Shown: positions 44,378-58,784 of the stretch, in pieces
Layout: every line of letters starts with the position of its first letter
How positions within the stretch are numbered: the stretch's first letter is position 1
NCBI GenBank assembly: GCA_026225945.1
Contig: JAMJFZ010000770.1
Coordinates: forward strand, 1,489,501 to 1,553,500
Length of the DNA stretch: 64,000 bases
Direction: 5' to 3'
From: Cricetomys ansorgei
Lineage: Eukaryota; Chordata; Mammalia; Rodentia; Nesomyidae
Notes under the pieces: generated by a model
What the model was told of the DNA's origin: nothing
The model's database searches: none
What the model saw: the letters and a program-made list of their open reading frames with translations, nothing else
Made by a program: the position numbers and the translations under genes

Positions 44378-45154
44378 TTACATGACAGTTGGCACCCCCA
44401 AATGCTGACAGTAATTTCATAATGTGAACTAACTGAATGTGGTAGTTAGCTTTTCTATCTCCTCAGAGGTTCTGATCTGTTACCCATCCATCCATATGGC
44501 ATGCCTGGTGAGGAAATGGGGAGGAGAGCTGTGTGTTGGGAGGAGCTGGTCACCAGAGACTGAAGTGTGGTTCTGCATTTGCTGGTTTAAGAGCTCAGCA
44601 GAACACTTAGGAAGGACTGTGGCACTGACACCATGCTCTTACTTCCATGCTCTTCACACTGAACTTCAGATCTTACAAGCTTTCGATGTCCTTCAGAAGG
44701 CTGCTTTGAACAACCACGTATAAAACATTTCCAGCAGCTTTTACTGGTTGGTAAAAGAAAAAAGGAACTTCAAAAGAGTAGACTGCCTTGTTATGTTGAT
44801 TGCATAAACTGTTCTTACATTACCATTTATTAAAAACCCATTAGTGCAATTACTTATCTGTTAGAGCATTGTCAATAAGTCAAGATTGCTTTAGTATGTT
44901 TTATCTTACAAATCTCAACACCTCCGTTTTACATTAGATTTCTCTTATGTTAGTCAACTGAGACACAGTTGTTACCATTTGAGAATTGAGTCATAGACAT
45001 AAACTCATTATGATAAAAATGCACTGGTTTGCTCCACTTCAGATGAAATTACATTAGAATTTCATGCAATTTAGATACTTGGTTCATATTACCAGATGAA
45101 TATTTCAGTAACAGTATCTTGGGAGAGCCAAGATAAAGGTAAAGTCTTTATATG

Positions 45155-45195
45155 TACACACACACACACACACACACAAACACATGCACACACAG
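45155..45195. repeat. (CA)n microsatellite
   Basis: CA run with minor interruptions at its right end. Confidence 0.9.
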
Positions 45196-45239
45196 CATGT
45201 GTAAAGGTGTTTATACAATTGCTATCTCATTTTTTGATA

Positions 45240-45625
45240 TAAAATATATAGTGTCATAGATTTTGTCAACTTGATACAAACCCAGACAGACCTACACTCT
45301 TTGAAAGAGAGACTCTCAACTGAGGAATTGCCTTCATAGTTTTGGCCATTGGGCATGTCTGTGGGGGACATTTTAAAATCGCTAATTGGCAGAGGAGGCC
45401 CCAGCCCACTGTACAGAGTACTGTGCTTACGCTGTATAAGAAAGGCAGCTGAGCAGGCCAGGGAAAGCAAGCCAGTAAGCAGCATTCACCTCTAGTTTTT
45501 TCTTAAACTTCCTGCCTTGGCTTTCCTCAATGGCTGGTTGTAGCCTATAAAACGAAATAAACCCTTTCCTTCCCAAGTTGCTTTTGGTCATGTGTTTATC
45601 AGAGCAGTAGCAGAGACACAAACAA
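45240..45625 (+). repeat. Rodent interspersed repeat, copy 2 of 2
   Basis: tgtcatagattttgtcaact start, ctcaactgaggaattgcctt, gggcatgtctgtgggggaca, aagccagtaagcagcattca and cgaaataaaccctttcctt end. Same family and orientation as 34780-35165. Confidence 0.7.
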
Positions 45626-45664
45626 GAACACACAGGCAACAGCATATCCAATGGTGAAAGAAGA

Positions 45665-45790
45665 GGATGTGGATTTGAGCTTTAGTTCAATTTCTAAACT
45701 CTTAGACACGTTGGATTTCAGAGTTCTCAAATGAAAAATGAGGATCATCATTCTTTTATATAAATGCCAGATCTATAAGTGAGATAGCAT
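45665..45790 (-). mobile_element. MIR remnant
   Basis: ttcagagttctcaaatgaaaaatgaggatcatcatt resembles the MIR core read on the minus strand. Confidence 0.4.
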
Positions 45791-46616
45791 ATTGCCTGTA
45801 ATTTGAATCACTTAGAGGAAATGTGCAATACCAACCAAAGCTATCACTATGCCAAAGTATCTGTGGACTTTATAAGAAGGTTATTCCACCTGCAAGGGGG
45901 CTGTATGAAGATGACTCATACATGCTCTCCAGCCCTCTCCCCTGTCCTCCAGTCTCCATCCCATTTCATCCTCTTTGATCAGTTGACTGGCTTATTTTTC
46001 GAGATTCCTGATTATGAATCAGGAATGAAATCAAAGATGGAAGGAGAAAAGCCTTTTTCCTGATTATGTCTCCTTTACTGTTCCAAACTGACTTCTTGGA
46101 GAAGATGCCCACATGCCATCTGCTTTGCTCTGAACTCTGCTCTGGTTTCACCATGCATGCCCCTTAGGAGAGTTCCTTTCAGGCTCTTTCTTTGTGGTAC
46201 GCTTCTGGGGTCACATGATTATGAAGTTTAGACTTCCAAATGAAGCTCCCTAAGCACCCCCACGGGCTTCTGTATTAGTCTTGTTCCTTTAAATCCCTCC
46301 TTCAGAACCCCCCCACCCCAAAATCAAAAGAAACATTATTGTGTTTCTCTGGTCCTTAAAGTAATCCTGGGACTGCTATTTTTATGCAGAAGAAGTGCTA
46401 GTCCTCAGAGCATGACATCAAATATATTCCAATGCTGTGTCCTCTGTGTCCTAACCTTGTTGGCTGTGTTCTTTCCATGTGACTTCATATGATGTCACGT
46501 ACTCACAGAGGCTGTTCCTTATACTGAAAGTCTTAAAACTCCTCCCAAAATCATTTTTTACAAGAATACTTCTCAGAGAAACAATTGGAGGTTGGGCAGT
46601 AAACATATGGGCTGGA

Positions 46617-46805
46617 TATATCCCTCAGCATTTTGCATGCTAAATTATTTAATCCTTACAATAGCTCCCAGGAGTAGGATTCACAATCAGTGCCCTTGTC
46701 ATATTGTGCTGTGGGTGAGGGCACAGGTCCAGGGAGATAAAAATCAGTTATGCTGAGTCAGCCATAAACCTCCTGATTTCTGTACCTGAACTTTCCCAAA
46801 CTATC
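46617..46805 (+). mobile_element. MIR SINE
   Basis: cattttgcatgctaaattat, ttaatccttacaatagctcc, caggagtaggattcacaatc and later aggtccagggagataaaaat keep the order of the MIR consensus. Confidence 0.6.
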
Positions 46806-47559
46806 TTACCCCTCAAAACCATGTTCCCACATAATAGGACTGCTGTTTCTGTGATTCCATGTCTGCCAGTCTCTTTATTTAGAAATCCCCTTTCTACTTA
46901 GTAACAAAATTAATTATTTTTGACATCTCTTTAAGCTTGTGAAGTCTAATGTGAATCAGGCACATCTTCCTTGGTGGTCTTAAGTTTCACCCTGTTGGCC
47001 TGGGTTTGCACTATACCTTTTTTTACACATAGCTTTCTCCTTTTGAGATAGTTTTTTAATGAATGAAGGACTATTTGTAGCCTCATGTCTTCACATTAGT
47101 CTGTCCAACCTGAAGATGAGAAGAGCACAATGGTGATGGGAAGAATGGAGAACAAAGTATCAGTGATAACCATGAACAGGCTGATTAGTCATTGTGCTAA
47201 TTCGTATCACTCTGCTATCCTTCCCTGGATTTCTTTGTAGTGGGAAATCAGTCATACTAACCTGTACCACCAGTCCCTCTAAAAGGCCAGAGAAAAAATG
47301 GCAATCATTGAATTTTCATTCAGAAACAAAATTGTCTAAAGCACTGTATGTGTTACCATTGTTTAAGATGAAAGATGCATAAATATGAACTCAACAGGAC
47401 CTATATACAGTATAACTCTTCATAGATAAAACTTTATACACTTTATTTACCATCATTGAACAAAGTAACATTATTTTGACTTTGACGTCATGTTATTAAT
47501 TTACTATAGAAAATGATTGCCCTGTTTTTGAAAGTCAACCATATTTTAAATGATTTTTA

Positions 47560-48440
47560 ACTTATTTAACAATTGCAAAAAGTACAAAGAATTTCTGTAT
47601 GCCCTTGATCTATCTTTTTCTTAAACTAGCATTTTACCTAACCATGGAACCCTTCCCAAAGCCAGAAGTTAGCTTTAGTTAAATACTCTTAACTACAGTG
47701 AAGGAAGTTTGGAATTGCTGGACTCTTGCATGAAGGCCTCTTTCTTGTCCTAGAATTCCATCTGGACACAGAACTCTCTCCATGGCTGTGTCTTTTGTCC
47801 TCACTGCTATGTCAACGACTTCAGTTTTCTTTGTTTTATTGATGTTGGTGGCCTTGAAGATCACCAACTATGTAGTTTTCTAATATTCTCTTATTGCAGG
47901 ATGCCTGAGGCTCTCATGACAAGGCCGATGTTCTGAAAGCTTCTGGCAACATACTTAGAGGAATATGAAACCAACGTGCCTTACTCTAGGTGATACTAAC
48001 TGCTGTCACTTGAGCAGGTGATGTCTGCCAGGTTCCTTCACTATAAGTGTACCTTAGCTAAGTGCCAGTTACTAACTACAGCTGTCGCTCAGAATAGATA
48101 AATTTAGCTTTGTGTCTTTGAATGTAAGGACAGCAAAGAATTCACAGACATTTGTAAATATTGTTGTAATAATTTAAAAATGTGCCTGAGTAGGAATTAT
48201 TTAAGGTCATGCAAAAAATGCTTCTCCTTAGAGTTTTTCACTCTGATTTTTACACCCACCAGTAGGTCTTGCCTGTAGCAACAGCTGGGGTGTCCTTCTG
48301 GGGACGTTCTGCTTCTTCACTTATTTGGCTATTTCTGTTTCTCCACACTTATGACTTAGAATCATCCTGTGAGAAAGATAAGGGCCATCTCTTCCATTTA
48401 TTTATTTGGTTGTAGGCTTGTGGCTTTTTCATTCTTTCAG
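47560..48440 (+). mobile_element. Ancient L1 (L1M-type) 3' region
   Basis: gtacaaagaatttctgtatg, cttgagcaggtgatgtctgc, caggttccttcactataagt, aggtcttgcctgtagcaaca and cttccatttatttatttggt follow, with gaps, the order of an old mammalian L1 3' region. Non-coding and diverged. Confidence 0.45.
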
Positions 48441-49540
48441 CATTTTTGAAACTGTGTCTAACTATGAGTATAAACTGTTAGATCAATCCTTAGGGGATAA
48501 ATCTTTATTAGTCTATTTATTTTAGTGTTCAAAGCATTCCTCCTGTTTTGCACTAGGGGGTCGTTCAGAGGTATTCTATACCCTTTAGACATATTTTCTT
48601 ACACACATAGTCTCTCTCTGTGTGTATTTCTCTCTTCCTCTTCTTTCTCTTTCTCTCTTCTATTTTCTTGTATCACAAAATGCTGAGCCCAGAGGTCAGC
48701 ATTAGATTTCCTCCTCTTTTACTGGTATACATCGTTTCCTCTCATTCAAGAAGAAATAAATTTCAAGATCTTCAGTCACTTTTAAAAGCACAGAGAGTAA
48801 TGTACCCTAACATGTTGTGTTCTTCTAACATGTACACACCCATGCAAAGGTTTAATTTAGATATTAGGTACCATAAGAGACAAATGATAACAACTAATAA
48901 GGAAATAGAATGACTATAATAATTTGCGATAATAAAAATTATATAAATGCTGTCTGTCAAAATACATTACTGCATTTTACCTTTTCAGATAAAAGAAGCA
49001 CTTTATGGATCATCTTTGGAGGTGTGTAATGACAACACCATTACTTGTGCTTTGGGAATGTGATTAAATATGTAAGGATTACTTGAACATAGGCACTGCA
49101 GTTCTTCAACAGAGTATATGAAGACTGAATTGGCTGCTAAATGATTGATGAGTGGGTAATGTATACAGAGTGGACTCACTGGACTAGAGAATGATCTATG
49201 TCTACAGTGGGAGGAGGCAGGATAGAGTTGGATGGCATAGACTTCATCACATTATTTAGAGTATCAAGTGATTTAGAGCTTATGAGTTATTAATCTTAGA
49301 AATTTTCATTCAATACTTTTGGTCTGTAGTTGACTTTGAATAATTGAAATTAAGGAAGGAGAAACTATTGAAAGAGGACTACTCTATTACTGTTATTAGG
49401 TTTTATTTTTCTCAGGAGAGCTATAGCATGCATGCATGCAATAATCTCCATGCACATATGTCTATATATAGTTTTATTTATATTTACTTAAATGTGTACA
49501 TGTATCTTGTAGAACTGTAGAACCAGATCATGTATATATG

Positions 49541-49585
49541 CATCTATCTATCTATAATCTATGAATCTATTAGCATCTATCTATC

Positions 49586-49631
<46 letters not shown>

Positions 49632-49656
49632 GTATCATCATCATCATCTATCTATC
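49541..49656. repeat. (ATCT)n microsatellite
   Basis: CTAT/ATCT tetranucleotide array with interruptions, including a short ATC run near 49635. Confidence 0.95.
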
Positions 49657-52600
49657 GTCATATCTTTGTTGATATATAATCTCACATATAATCTCTCTTA
49701 AACTAACTGAGCTCATATTATTACTCTATTCCAGTGCAGCATCACACTCACTTTCTGGGCTCTCCCCTTTGCTTATTTGTAACTTATTTTTCTGTCTCTC
49801 TTGATCTGCTGGAAGTTTCCTGGTTTGTTTCATCTTAGCATTCCTATAAATTTGTATCAATAATGAAGTTCATCGGACATGAACAAAACACATTAAATCT
49901 GACTGCATCTAGATCCCAGCTGTGCCCTTTCCCTTTAAGTAATTCATTTTCAGGCATCAATCACACATTTCCAAATATCATTCCTCATAGTGCCTGTTGT
50001 CTATGGTAGAGTTGTTAAATTTTGCATCCTTTGATAAAAGGGTTTATTAGATGCACTATGAAAATTTACATTAATCAACATATTTTATGCAAAACTGAAT
50101 GAAAATAGGGCTAACACTGAGCAAAATAGCATGCATATATATTTCTCATTTCTGACAAACATTGTAAGTCATTCTTTTATTAATATCAGAATACACAATA
50201 TTCATGCATGAGATAGTCAGGGATCAGCTTTTCCTACTATGTCTAGCAATGAGCAAGTTAACCTAGAATATGAGGAAAGGTCAACAATGAAATCATCAAT
50301 CTTCTACTACAGGAAAGCTGAATGATAGTAAAGGATAAATAAAGACTTGTCACTATTGGCAGATACATTCTGTAGCTTCTGGTTCAGCTTTGGTTATCAT
50401 ACATTAGTGCCCCCCTGTTTCATATCTGATACAAACTTTCCCTAGCACACATCCCACTCAGGTACAAGCATGATTCATAGTCTTGAATGGGGGGGAGGCA
50501 AGTTTCCTTTTTCATGATTCCATTCCTTCTTATGGGTCTAACTACTGTAGAGTAGAGGCCAGGATGGAGGGGAAAGGAGAAGGGATCATATTAAGAAGGG
50601 ACATACATATGTCCCAGCAATCCTCCTGGCTTCATCTAACCTAATCCTGTTCTAAGAGTATGGATCTTGCTGATGGAGCAACATAGTTTCATTTCATTTC
50701 CTCTCCTGGCCTGCTTTGGACAGTATCATTACAATATTCTACAGACAAAGACTTCCCATGAAAAAGTCATGCTTCACTTAGGCTGTTCCTCTAGGCTCTT
50801 TTTCTTTCTGAATCATCTTTTCGGTCTTACTAGGCCTATTCTTTACCAGCCCTTTGGGTTTCCACATCCATTTATCACTTCTCATGGTAGCCACTGAGAA
50901 CTCCTCTGAATTATCCATGGTAGAAGAGAACTAGAAGATCTAGTACTACCAGGAATGGTCTCAAAATATTTCTTGTCAATTCTTCAAGCAGTTGCTCATG
51001 CTCTGGATGAGTTCTTACCTTTAGTCATATCCAGACTACACCTGACAGGAATACCATGCCTCCATCCCTAGCTCTAGAAAGAATACGTCAATGTCTTTGA
51101 ACAGCAAACATACTTTGCTCTAATCCAGTGACTATACCAGGCAGTCAAAACGGTATTCTAGCTCAGCAAGCTTCTATATAACCAGCCTTTTATTTTCTCA
51201 AGAATCTATGAGGTGATTTTTCTCTAAGCTCTTTCTGCTGCTTGCCTCTGATAAAAGAAGCATCTCTCTATGTGTACACTACACTCCTGTTGCTTGTTTA
51301 TACACCTTCCCTCCTGATAGCCACCTCTCTCAACTAGGACGGTCATTCAGACATGTGAAGGGAATGACAGCCTGTTAGTTATTTCAACAAGGTCAAGTCT
51401 GTGCCCTTTAGGTGTTAGGCTCACCCAGGAGAGCAAGGCACTTAATTATAAGCTTTCTTGTCATTGTAGAGGAAGATAAAATGACCCGATCAAAAATACA
51501 CCAAGCCATGTGAGCATTAAGTAGTCATGCAATTCATTTCCAGAACTTTTCGAGTAAGAATCCCAGGAAAGTGGTGAATTTTGAGAGCAAATTATGTAAA
51601 TGGGAAGGAATGAGTGCCTTTCTTGACTTTCAGGTTCATTTTCACCCACACTCAAGTGGACAGCAAGCTGTCTCATAGCATCGATTAATATAGCCTAGGT
51701 TTTCATTAGGAGAAAATTGAAGATTTTACAAACTCACACAGAACTGAGTTACAGCATCTCTCATGCCAGAGCCTGGCTCATAAACCAGGGCATCTATGGT
51801 GCAGCTTTTCATCATGTACTGGCTGCCCCCTCCCCCATGGGGATGACTGTCATGTTGTCTGCACTAGGTGCTGAGGTTTAAGTGGGTGGAGGGGTGTCAG
51901 CATGTACCTAGTAATAAACAGGAGATATATTAAATGTATTTATTTTTCAAAAGTCTCATACAATATAAACAACAACAAAAGAGAATAGACACTGGGCAGA
52001 AAGGGTAGACCCAGGACCAGTGAGTTCAGCTAAATCCAGTCCTGGGGAATCCAGCTCCTAACTCCTTTCCCAGATGACAATATCAGATCTGCCAAGACCT
52101 CATGAGAGTCTAGATCTAAATTCCTATGGGACCAGAAAGATAGCATAGATGCTAGTCAAGAAGGTAGAAAACAATCATACCAGATAATATACAGGAGTTA
52201 AGACTCACATCATCAGATTGAAGATGTCAAATCATATCTATAGAAACAGGCTGAGAAAATTAAGGGTACTCAGGTAGTAAACATTTCAAAATCCTAGCAA
52301 CTTCAAAGTGTGAAATGGTCGTGGCCCCATGCATTTTCACAGGACATAGTCAGCCTGTGTTCAAATTAGACTCCAGAGTGGTAAAGTTATTTGCATATTC
52401 TTATATCCATTGAGCCTGATACTGCATTTTGTTTATAGCAAAGACTCAAATATTTGATGAATAATTTGGGAAGAATGGAAAAATATCTGAACTATTCAGA
52501 AGAAAAGCAGAAGCTTGAGTCCACAGAGGCAATCACACCCTTGCCAATGAGCATGTTTAGTCAGTACTTAGGTCTCTCCAGGGTAAAACTCATCCTAATG

Positions 52601-53062
52601 CCCCAGTAAAAGTAACGTAGTGATGGATGTGTGTGCTCATGATTCAACAGTCATCAGACACTTCATAAGGCTGAAAGTCAATTGTTATGCTTTTGTCTTC
52701 AGAACCAGGACAACTTACATTCCTGCTACCTATGACAGGAACTGGAAACAAGAGAATGCAGTTAGGTTTCACTTATTATTATTGTCCTTGTTGTGTTCAA
52801 TGGCACAGGGCAGCAAGCTCTTAAATATTTTCTTCTCTTGATTAAAGGGAAAAAAAGAAAGAACATCTTGGGACTCAGAAAGGAACTCTGCTGGAAGAGT
52901 TGAAGGATAATGTCCCCCAGTTTGGGCACAATTTTACTGCACACTTAACTCTTTACAAAACAAACAGGCAACAAAACCACAACAAACAAAACAAAACCCA
53001 GAAATAATCTTGATTTGATAATCTTGCAGGATACTTTGAAAATTTTATTTAAAGTCATTTTG

Positions 53063-53377
53063 AGGGATGAGGAAATGGCTCAGTTAGAAAATTGCCTTCT
53101 ACACAAGCAAGAAGATCTGAGTTCACATCTCCAGAACTAATGTAAAAAGCCATGAGTGGCAGCACATTCCTGTGCCCCCAGAAGTGGGGCAAATATGCAT
53201 GGAGATAGAGTGATCCCCAAAATCCATTGACCAGACAGTTTAGCCAAAATGATGAATGCCAAGTTCAGTGAGAGACTGTCTAGAAAACTAAAGATGGAAA
53301 GCAACTGAGGAAAGACAACCAGACATCAAACTTGGGCCTCCACACACATACACATCTACTCTAACAAGTAAATCACA

Positions 53378-53430
<53 letters not shown>
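53063..53430 (+). mobile_element. B4/RSINE1-like SINE with (CA)25 tail
   Basis: gagggatgaggaaatggctc head, gatctgagttcacatctcca, ccatgagtggcagcacattc, then a pure CA tail at 53379-53430. Plus orientation. Confidence 0.65.
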
Positions 53431-53432
<2 letters not shown>

Positions 53433-53849
53433 TGAAGACTGACATAAGTACCATTTTGCTCTTGTAAACTTGAAGACGTAGTCCACAGTCTTTTTATTGT
53501 AGAGTCTTACATTTGTTATTTGTCAAGAGACTTTACTAATCAAAAAGTGGTCCTGGAATGGCAGTGCATGAGACATAGGTGAGGTTTACACAACAGTATC
53601 ATCTGAAGGTGATCTAATTTCATCAAAAACATTGAAATAAGATTTTGGAACAACATAGAAATTTTCTTCCATGGAAGTCTCACATTGATAAACTTTGAAT
53701 AACTGGTTCAAGGCTAAGGAAATGGCCCTAACTGCTTACAACCCCACTCTCAGCTGGTCTAGACTTTTCTTGCTCCCAGAATTCAGCCATGGTTCTTCCT
53801 ACCATCTGAAAGTTTCATTTAGAAGCTGGAGAAGGAAGTTTTGAAAATA

Positions 53850-54230
53850 TTAGTTTCCCAGGGCTGAAGGTACAACATTACCAAACCTGGGTGGCTTAGA
53901 GATGCAGACATTTGCTGTCTCTTAGTTCAGAAGCTTAGAATTTGAGATCAAGATGTCTCCAGGGTAACTTCTTTCTGGATGTTCTCGGGGACAGCCCATC
54001 TTGTGAGTTTTTCCAAGCACTGGGTGACTCAGTCAATACTTGATGTTCCCTGTGGATGCTCCACTCCCAGCCAAATCTGTCCCCCTCATCACTGGTATCA
54101 TGTCCATATGTCTGTGTCTCTTCTCTTCCTACAGGACTCCAGTCTCATTGGATTTGGGTTCATCTTAGTGATCTCATCATAACTTAATGATACCTACACA
54201 AATATGCTATTTTCAGTTAAATCGTATCAT
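53850..54230 (+). repeat. Ancient eutherian interspersed repeat
   Basis: ttagtttcccagggctgaag, acctgggtggcttagagatg, ttgagatcaagatgtctcca, gtgtctcttctcttcctaca and ccagtctcattggatttggg follow the order of the element whose other pieces lie at 4020-4310 and 62190-62470. Confidence 0.5.
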
Positions 54231-56039
54231 AGACATTTAGGGTTAGAGCTTCTGTAGACTTTTCTGAGGGTCACAGTTGAACTCATATCAGGAGGACATC
54301 ATTCTGACAGTTTTCTCTCCTGTTTTCATTTGACTTCTTGAATACAGACTTAAAAAATACTTTTTTGTACTGACTTTATATTTACCCCCTTTGTTCCTTC
54401 TGCCCCTCCCTCCCTCCTCTCTTTCTTGCCTTCTTCCCTCCATCCTTTCTTTATGCTGGGTCTAATATCTCTCTTGAGTGCTGGGATTACAGGCATGTGC
54501 TTCAATGCACATTTAACCTCTATATATTTCTGGTTATCTTGATGTTGATGATTGACACTTACAGACTCAAATTTTCTGCTGTTATTTTTTGGATTAAACT
54601 TTGGTGTAAATAGTTCACAGTCTTAATCATTTCTTTCAGCCAATCTTATTGCTGTTTTAATAAGACACAACTTACTAGAAAAAGGTTTAAAACCAGTGAG
54701 GCTATCTTAGAAATATCAAATTAAATGCAATATATAAAATAATCTTTGGAGATTATGTAAGCTATGGGCTATGATATGTATTGACAAAAGAGTGTCTTCA
54801 AACAAAAGACCGGGAGTGGCTTCAAGTGGAGTTTGGTAGCAGTAATAGCTTTAGTAAAATGTGGTGTCTCCCAACTCTTAACTATTAGTGATTTCTAGGC
54901 TCTTTAGAGAATTGATCCTTTGCCTCCTGGGCAGCTGAGTGCTTCTGAGAAGAGCAGGATCATTTCTCCAGCTGTGAGTGTACCCAGTGTGTTGTACAAA
55001 TAACTTTCTCAGTGCATAGTCCAATGAAAAATGGTTGGGTACACTGTAGAAAATAAGGTTAATACAGTTCCACATAATTGAGAACTCCAACAACTAAGTG
55101 ATCTGCTAGGAAATGTAGAGTGTGAGGAAGATGAGAGGTGGGAGTTGGCAATTCATATTCACTTCCTCACCTGTCCTTACCCAGTTAACATGACACAAAA
55201 AAACAACCATTTTGGAAGGTAAGGCTAAAGAAAATTACTAATTTGTAATACATACATCACAGTATTTTTGTATTTGTGTTGTTTCCTTTTTAAGATATAC
55301 CAGTCAACACGAGTGGGAAACTATTTGTCACTCACTATTGTGCTATGGACTTTGTCAAACCCTTGAACTGAGATTTAGATGGGATAGAATGCGGAGCCCA
55401 AGAGTGATTTTTTAATTTCATAGCTTTGAATTTAATCTAAAGAGTCTATCTACTTCTGTTTCCCATGATTCTTTCCCTGAGGCTTCTCTGTGGATTTCCC
55501 CCTTCATAGTTTAATGAATTTTATATTGCTTAAAAGAAAACCCTGCATATCTCTCTTGCTCTGACTTTGTGTAGAATCATCAAAGCTGTAGGATTTCTTT
55601 GTAATTTTCAAGGTTTCCACTCCACCACATTCCCTCTTATTATTACACTACTGAACTTCAAGGTCACCCTTTTTTACTGATGCCAGAGAACAGTTTGGCC
55701 AAGGTCTTTTCCTTTATGCTTTTATGTCATCTGATTTGTTCTCTTTCATTCACTCTTTCTCACACACACACATACACACAACACATACATACTTGTCTTT
55801 TCCACAAATCACCACAATCACATTCAGACAACTTCATTTTAAAATTTCATGTAGAAAATTAGTATACATACAATATAAAAATTATGTAATAATGCATTAT
55901 ATAAGTTATAATTATGATCAATTATCAATAATACTGCATATGAAATTTAAAGTCTTATGAGTAGCTTCATTGTGTGCCTGACTCATATTTGACATTTATA
56001 TGGCTTCAGCTTGATTCAGTATAATTCAGATCTTTAGAA

Positions 56040-56235
56040 TATAGGCTTTTGGACCAAATTGAACCTGTTCCAATCTTAGCTTTAGCATCTGGTGATTGTT
56101 TAGCTCCTTGCATCTCTTTCCTTCGTCTGTGAGATGGATATGATAATATCTGTACTGAACAGCTATTTTGACCAGTAAGTGAAGCTATGAAGCATTTGTC
56201 AGTGCGTAGACAGTTAACACATGTTACCATATTTA
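56040..56235 (-). mobile_element. MIR SINE
   Basis: catctctttccttcgtctgt, gagatggatatgataatatc and gcgtagacagttaacacatg match the MIR read on the minus strand. Confidence 0.5.
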
Positions 56236-56738
56236 CTAGAACTACAGAGTGGTTAAAAACAGTAAAATATTAAAGCAAATGTTTGAACTGAAGAAAGAAT
56301 TAGGAATGCCTAATGCTTTTGGTAACTTGAAACGTTAGGGAAGTAAACCTTTAAAGTATCTTTTCTATTATACTCTCTATCTTGTGATAGCAGTAAAAAA
56401 AAGATTAAATAGTAAGAGTCAGATCTCTGTATATGGAAACCTAGTGAATACTTTATGGCATAATTTTATTGGCAAGTCCAAGAAAGCTATCAAAGACTGC
56501 AAATTTTCAGGTATCAACATGATAATAAGCACACATGTATGAAAGCACATGCTCCTATGTGCATAAATATGTACATAATATTTTCTGCAAAGGATGCAAC
56601 CAAAAAGGCTAAGCCCACTGGAAAATAGAAAAACAATGAATATATTTTATAAATTTTATAAATAATGATACATTAAAACTGAAGAGCCATATGTTACTAA
56701 AACTTTAAAGCTCATGAGGAAAGTGAGATACCAGTTAG

Positions 56739-57088
56739 GTGTGTGTGTATGGTGTGTGTGCATCTGTATGTGTGTGTGTGTGTGTGTGTGAACATGTATG
56801 TGTGCATAAGTCTTGAATATATGTGCACGCATGGGCACATTCACATGAAAGCCATGGGTCAATGTCAGGTGTCTCTTTCCATTGCTCTCTACCTTTGATA
56901 AGGTCTCTTACTTAACCCACAGCTCCCTAAGTTGCTGGACTGGCTGGCCAGCCAGAACACTTATCTTTTCCCTGCAAGTGCTGGAATTTCAGATGCACAC
57001 CACATACAGCCCTCTATATGAGTGCCTAGGGTCTGAAGTCATGTGTTCGCAGTTGCATGAGAAATAGTTTACCAACTGAGACCTCTTG
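56739..57088 (-). mobile_element. RSINE1/B4A SINE with TG tail
   Basis: Interrupted TG tracts (56739-56790) are followed by caatgtcaggtgtctctttc, ctggactggctggccagcca, aagtgctggaatttcagatg and ccaactgagacctc. Minus orientation. Confidence 0.7.
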
Positions 57089-58622
57089 TAAGACTCATGA
57101 TTTTTTTGTAATTGTTGGTTTTTCACTTGGGGTTAGATAAAAATAAATGAAAAGCCAAAAGTGATGGACTGCTGGATATATAAATGTGAAAAAGAAAATT
57201 AGATTGTTCAAAAATGTACAAATTAAAACACTAAAAATATCATCAGTGTAAAATATATTTAGATTTGGATTCACAGGTTCCAAAAATTTGCTGTATAAAA
57301 TTTTGTTTTACTGCCTTCTAGCAGAAAAAGTATTTTGCAAATGTAGGCTAGAATTTTGGTATTTTACTTATTCTGTGGTTATTTAATCCCACATTAAATC
57401 TTATAGTAGAACCAGTTAGAGAAAACAGAATGGTTTAATTTTCTGTACACAATTTTGATGGAGATATAAAATATATTCAAGACCTATTAATGATAAACAC
57501 GATACATGGGAAAATACACATATAAATGCCAGATTTGGAAAGCAGTAAGTTTTTATTGGTCTTGTCAAATTATGCAGTTGGTCAGTTTTGATGCTGAGCT
57601 CACACATAATATATTTTTCTACAAAGGAGCCACGTAAAACATTTCACATCACTAGAGTAGAATAACATCTCAACTCTGACTTGAAGTGACCTCTCCATAA
57701 TCCATATGGTGGAAAGATCAAGAGGAAACAACCCTTACACAGATTCACTTGCCTGCATAGCTCAGGACACTATAGAGCTTAAGACTTCCCTGAGTATGCT
57801 CAGAGCAGGGATCTTGATGTCAAATATGCTTCTCAACATTTATGGATACCCTTGGTGAAATCAGTGGCTTTTGGGATGAGAATAACACATTAAAGTTTAA
57901 AAGGACCATTAGAAGAAACTGAAAAATACAAACTTAATAGAATATGTTGTTTTATCATCTGCATTTTATTCATTATTATCATTTGCTTTAGTCTTGGGTC
58001 TTGTTAACATTTTAATTCATCTTGCAATATTGTGAACATGTCCAAGGAAATCTCTAAATGCCTGCACCTCCCCTTACTTCTCAGTAAAGCCAACCCTTCC
58101 AGCTAAGTTCAAACACTCTTCCATGTAAGAGAACTGTGGAGCTAGTTAGTTGATTCAACTTGCCTCCTGTCTACCATGGATAACATAATCTTCATACACT
58201 CCCATTTCCAGTTTTGGATACTATTTCTCCTGCCCCAGTATAGTCTGTTTTCATGTTTAATTAGACACAGATCTGGTTGTTTATCTTATTTAATTTTGAG
58301 TAATCATGTTGGGTAGCTAGACTAGATGCTCTTCTAGTGTCTAGAAGTCAGACAAGCTGCTTTTTAATACTTTTATAATGAAGACCAAGAACATTGTGCA
58401 TACTTATGCAATAGAGCAATGTGGCTTTGGGGGTTTGGTTTCCAAACGATCTTCATTTAAGAGCAGAAAAATGATCTCTGAATGCAGTTTATTAAACTAT
58501 GCCCATCTTACTTTTACTCAGCCTTAGGGTATTTGTAGAGTAATATGAAAATATCCCTGGTCTTAGATAGAAAATAAAATTTTAAAATCACTTTGTTAAC
58601 TCACGCTGTCTCAAAATTTTCA

Positions 58623-58784
<162 letters not shown>
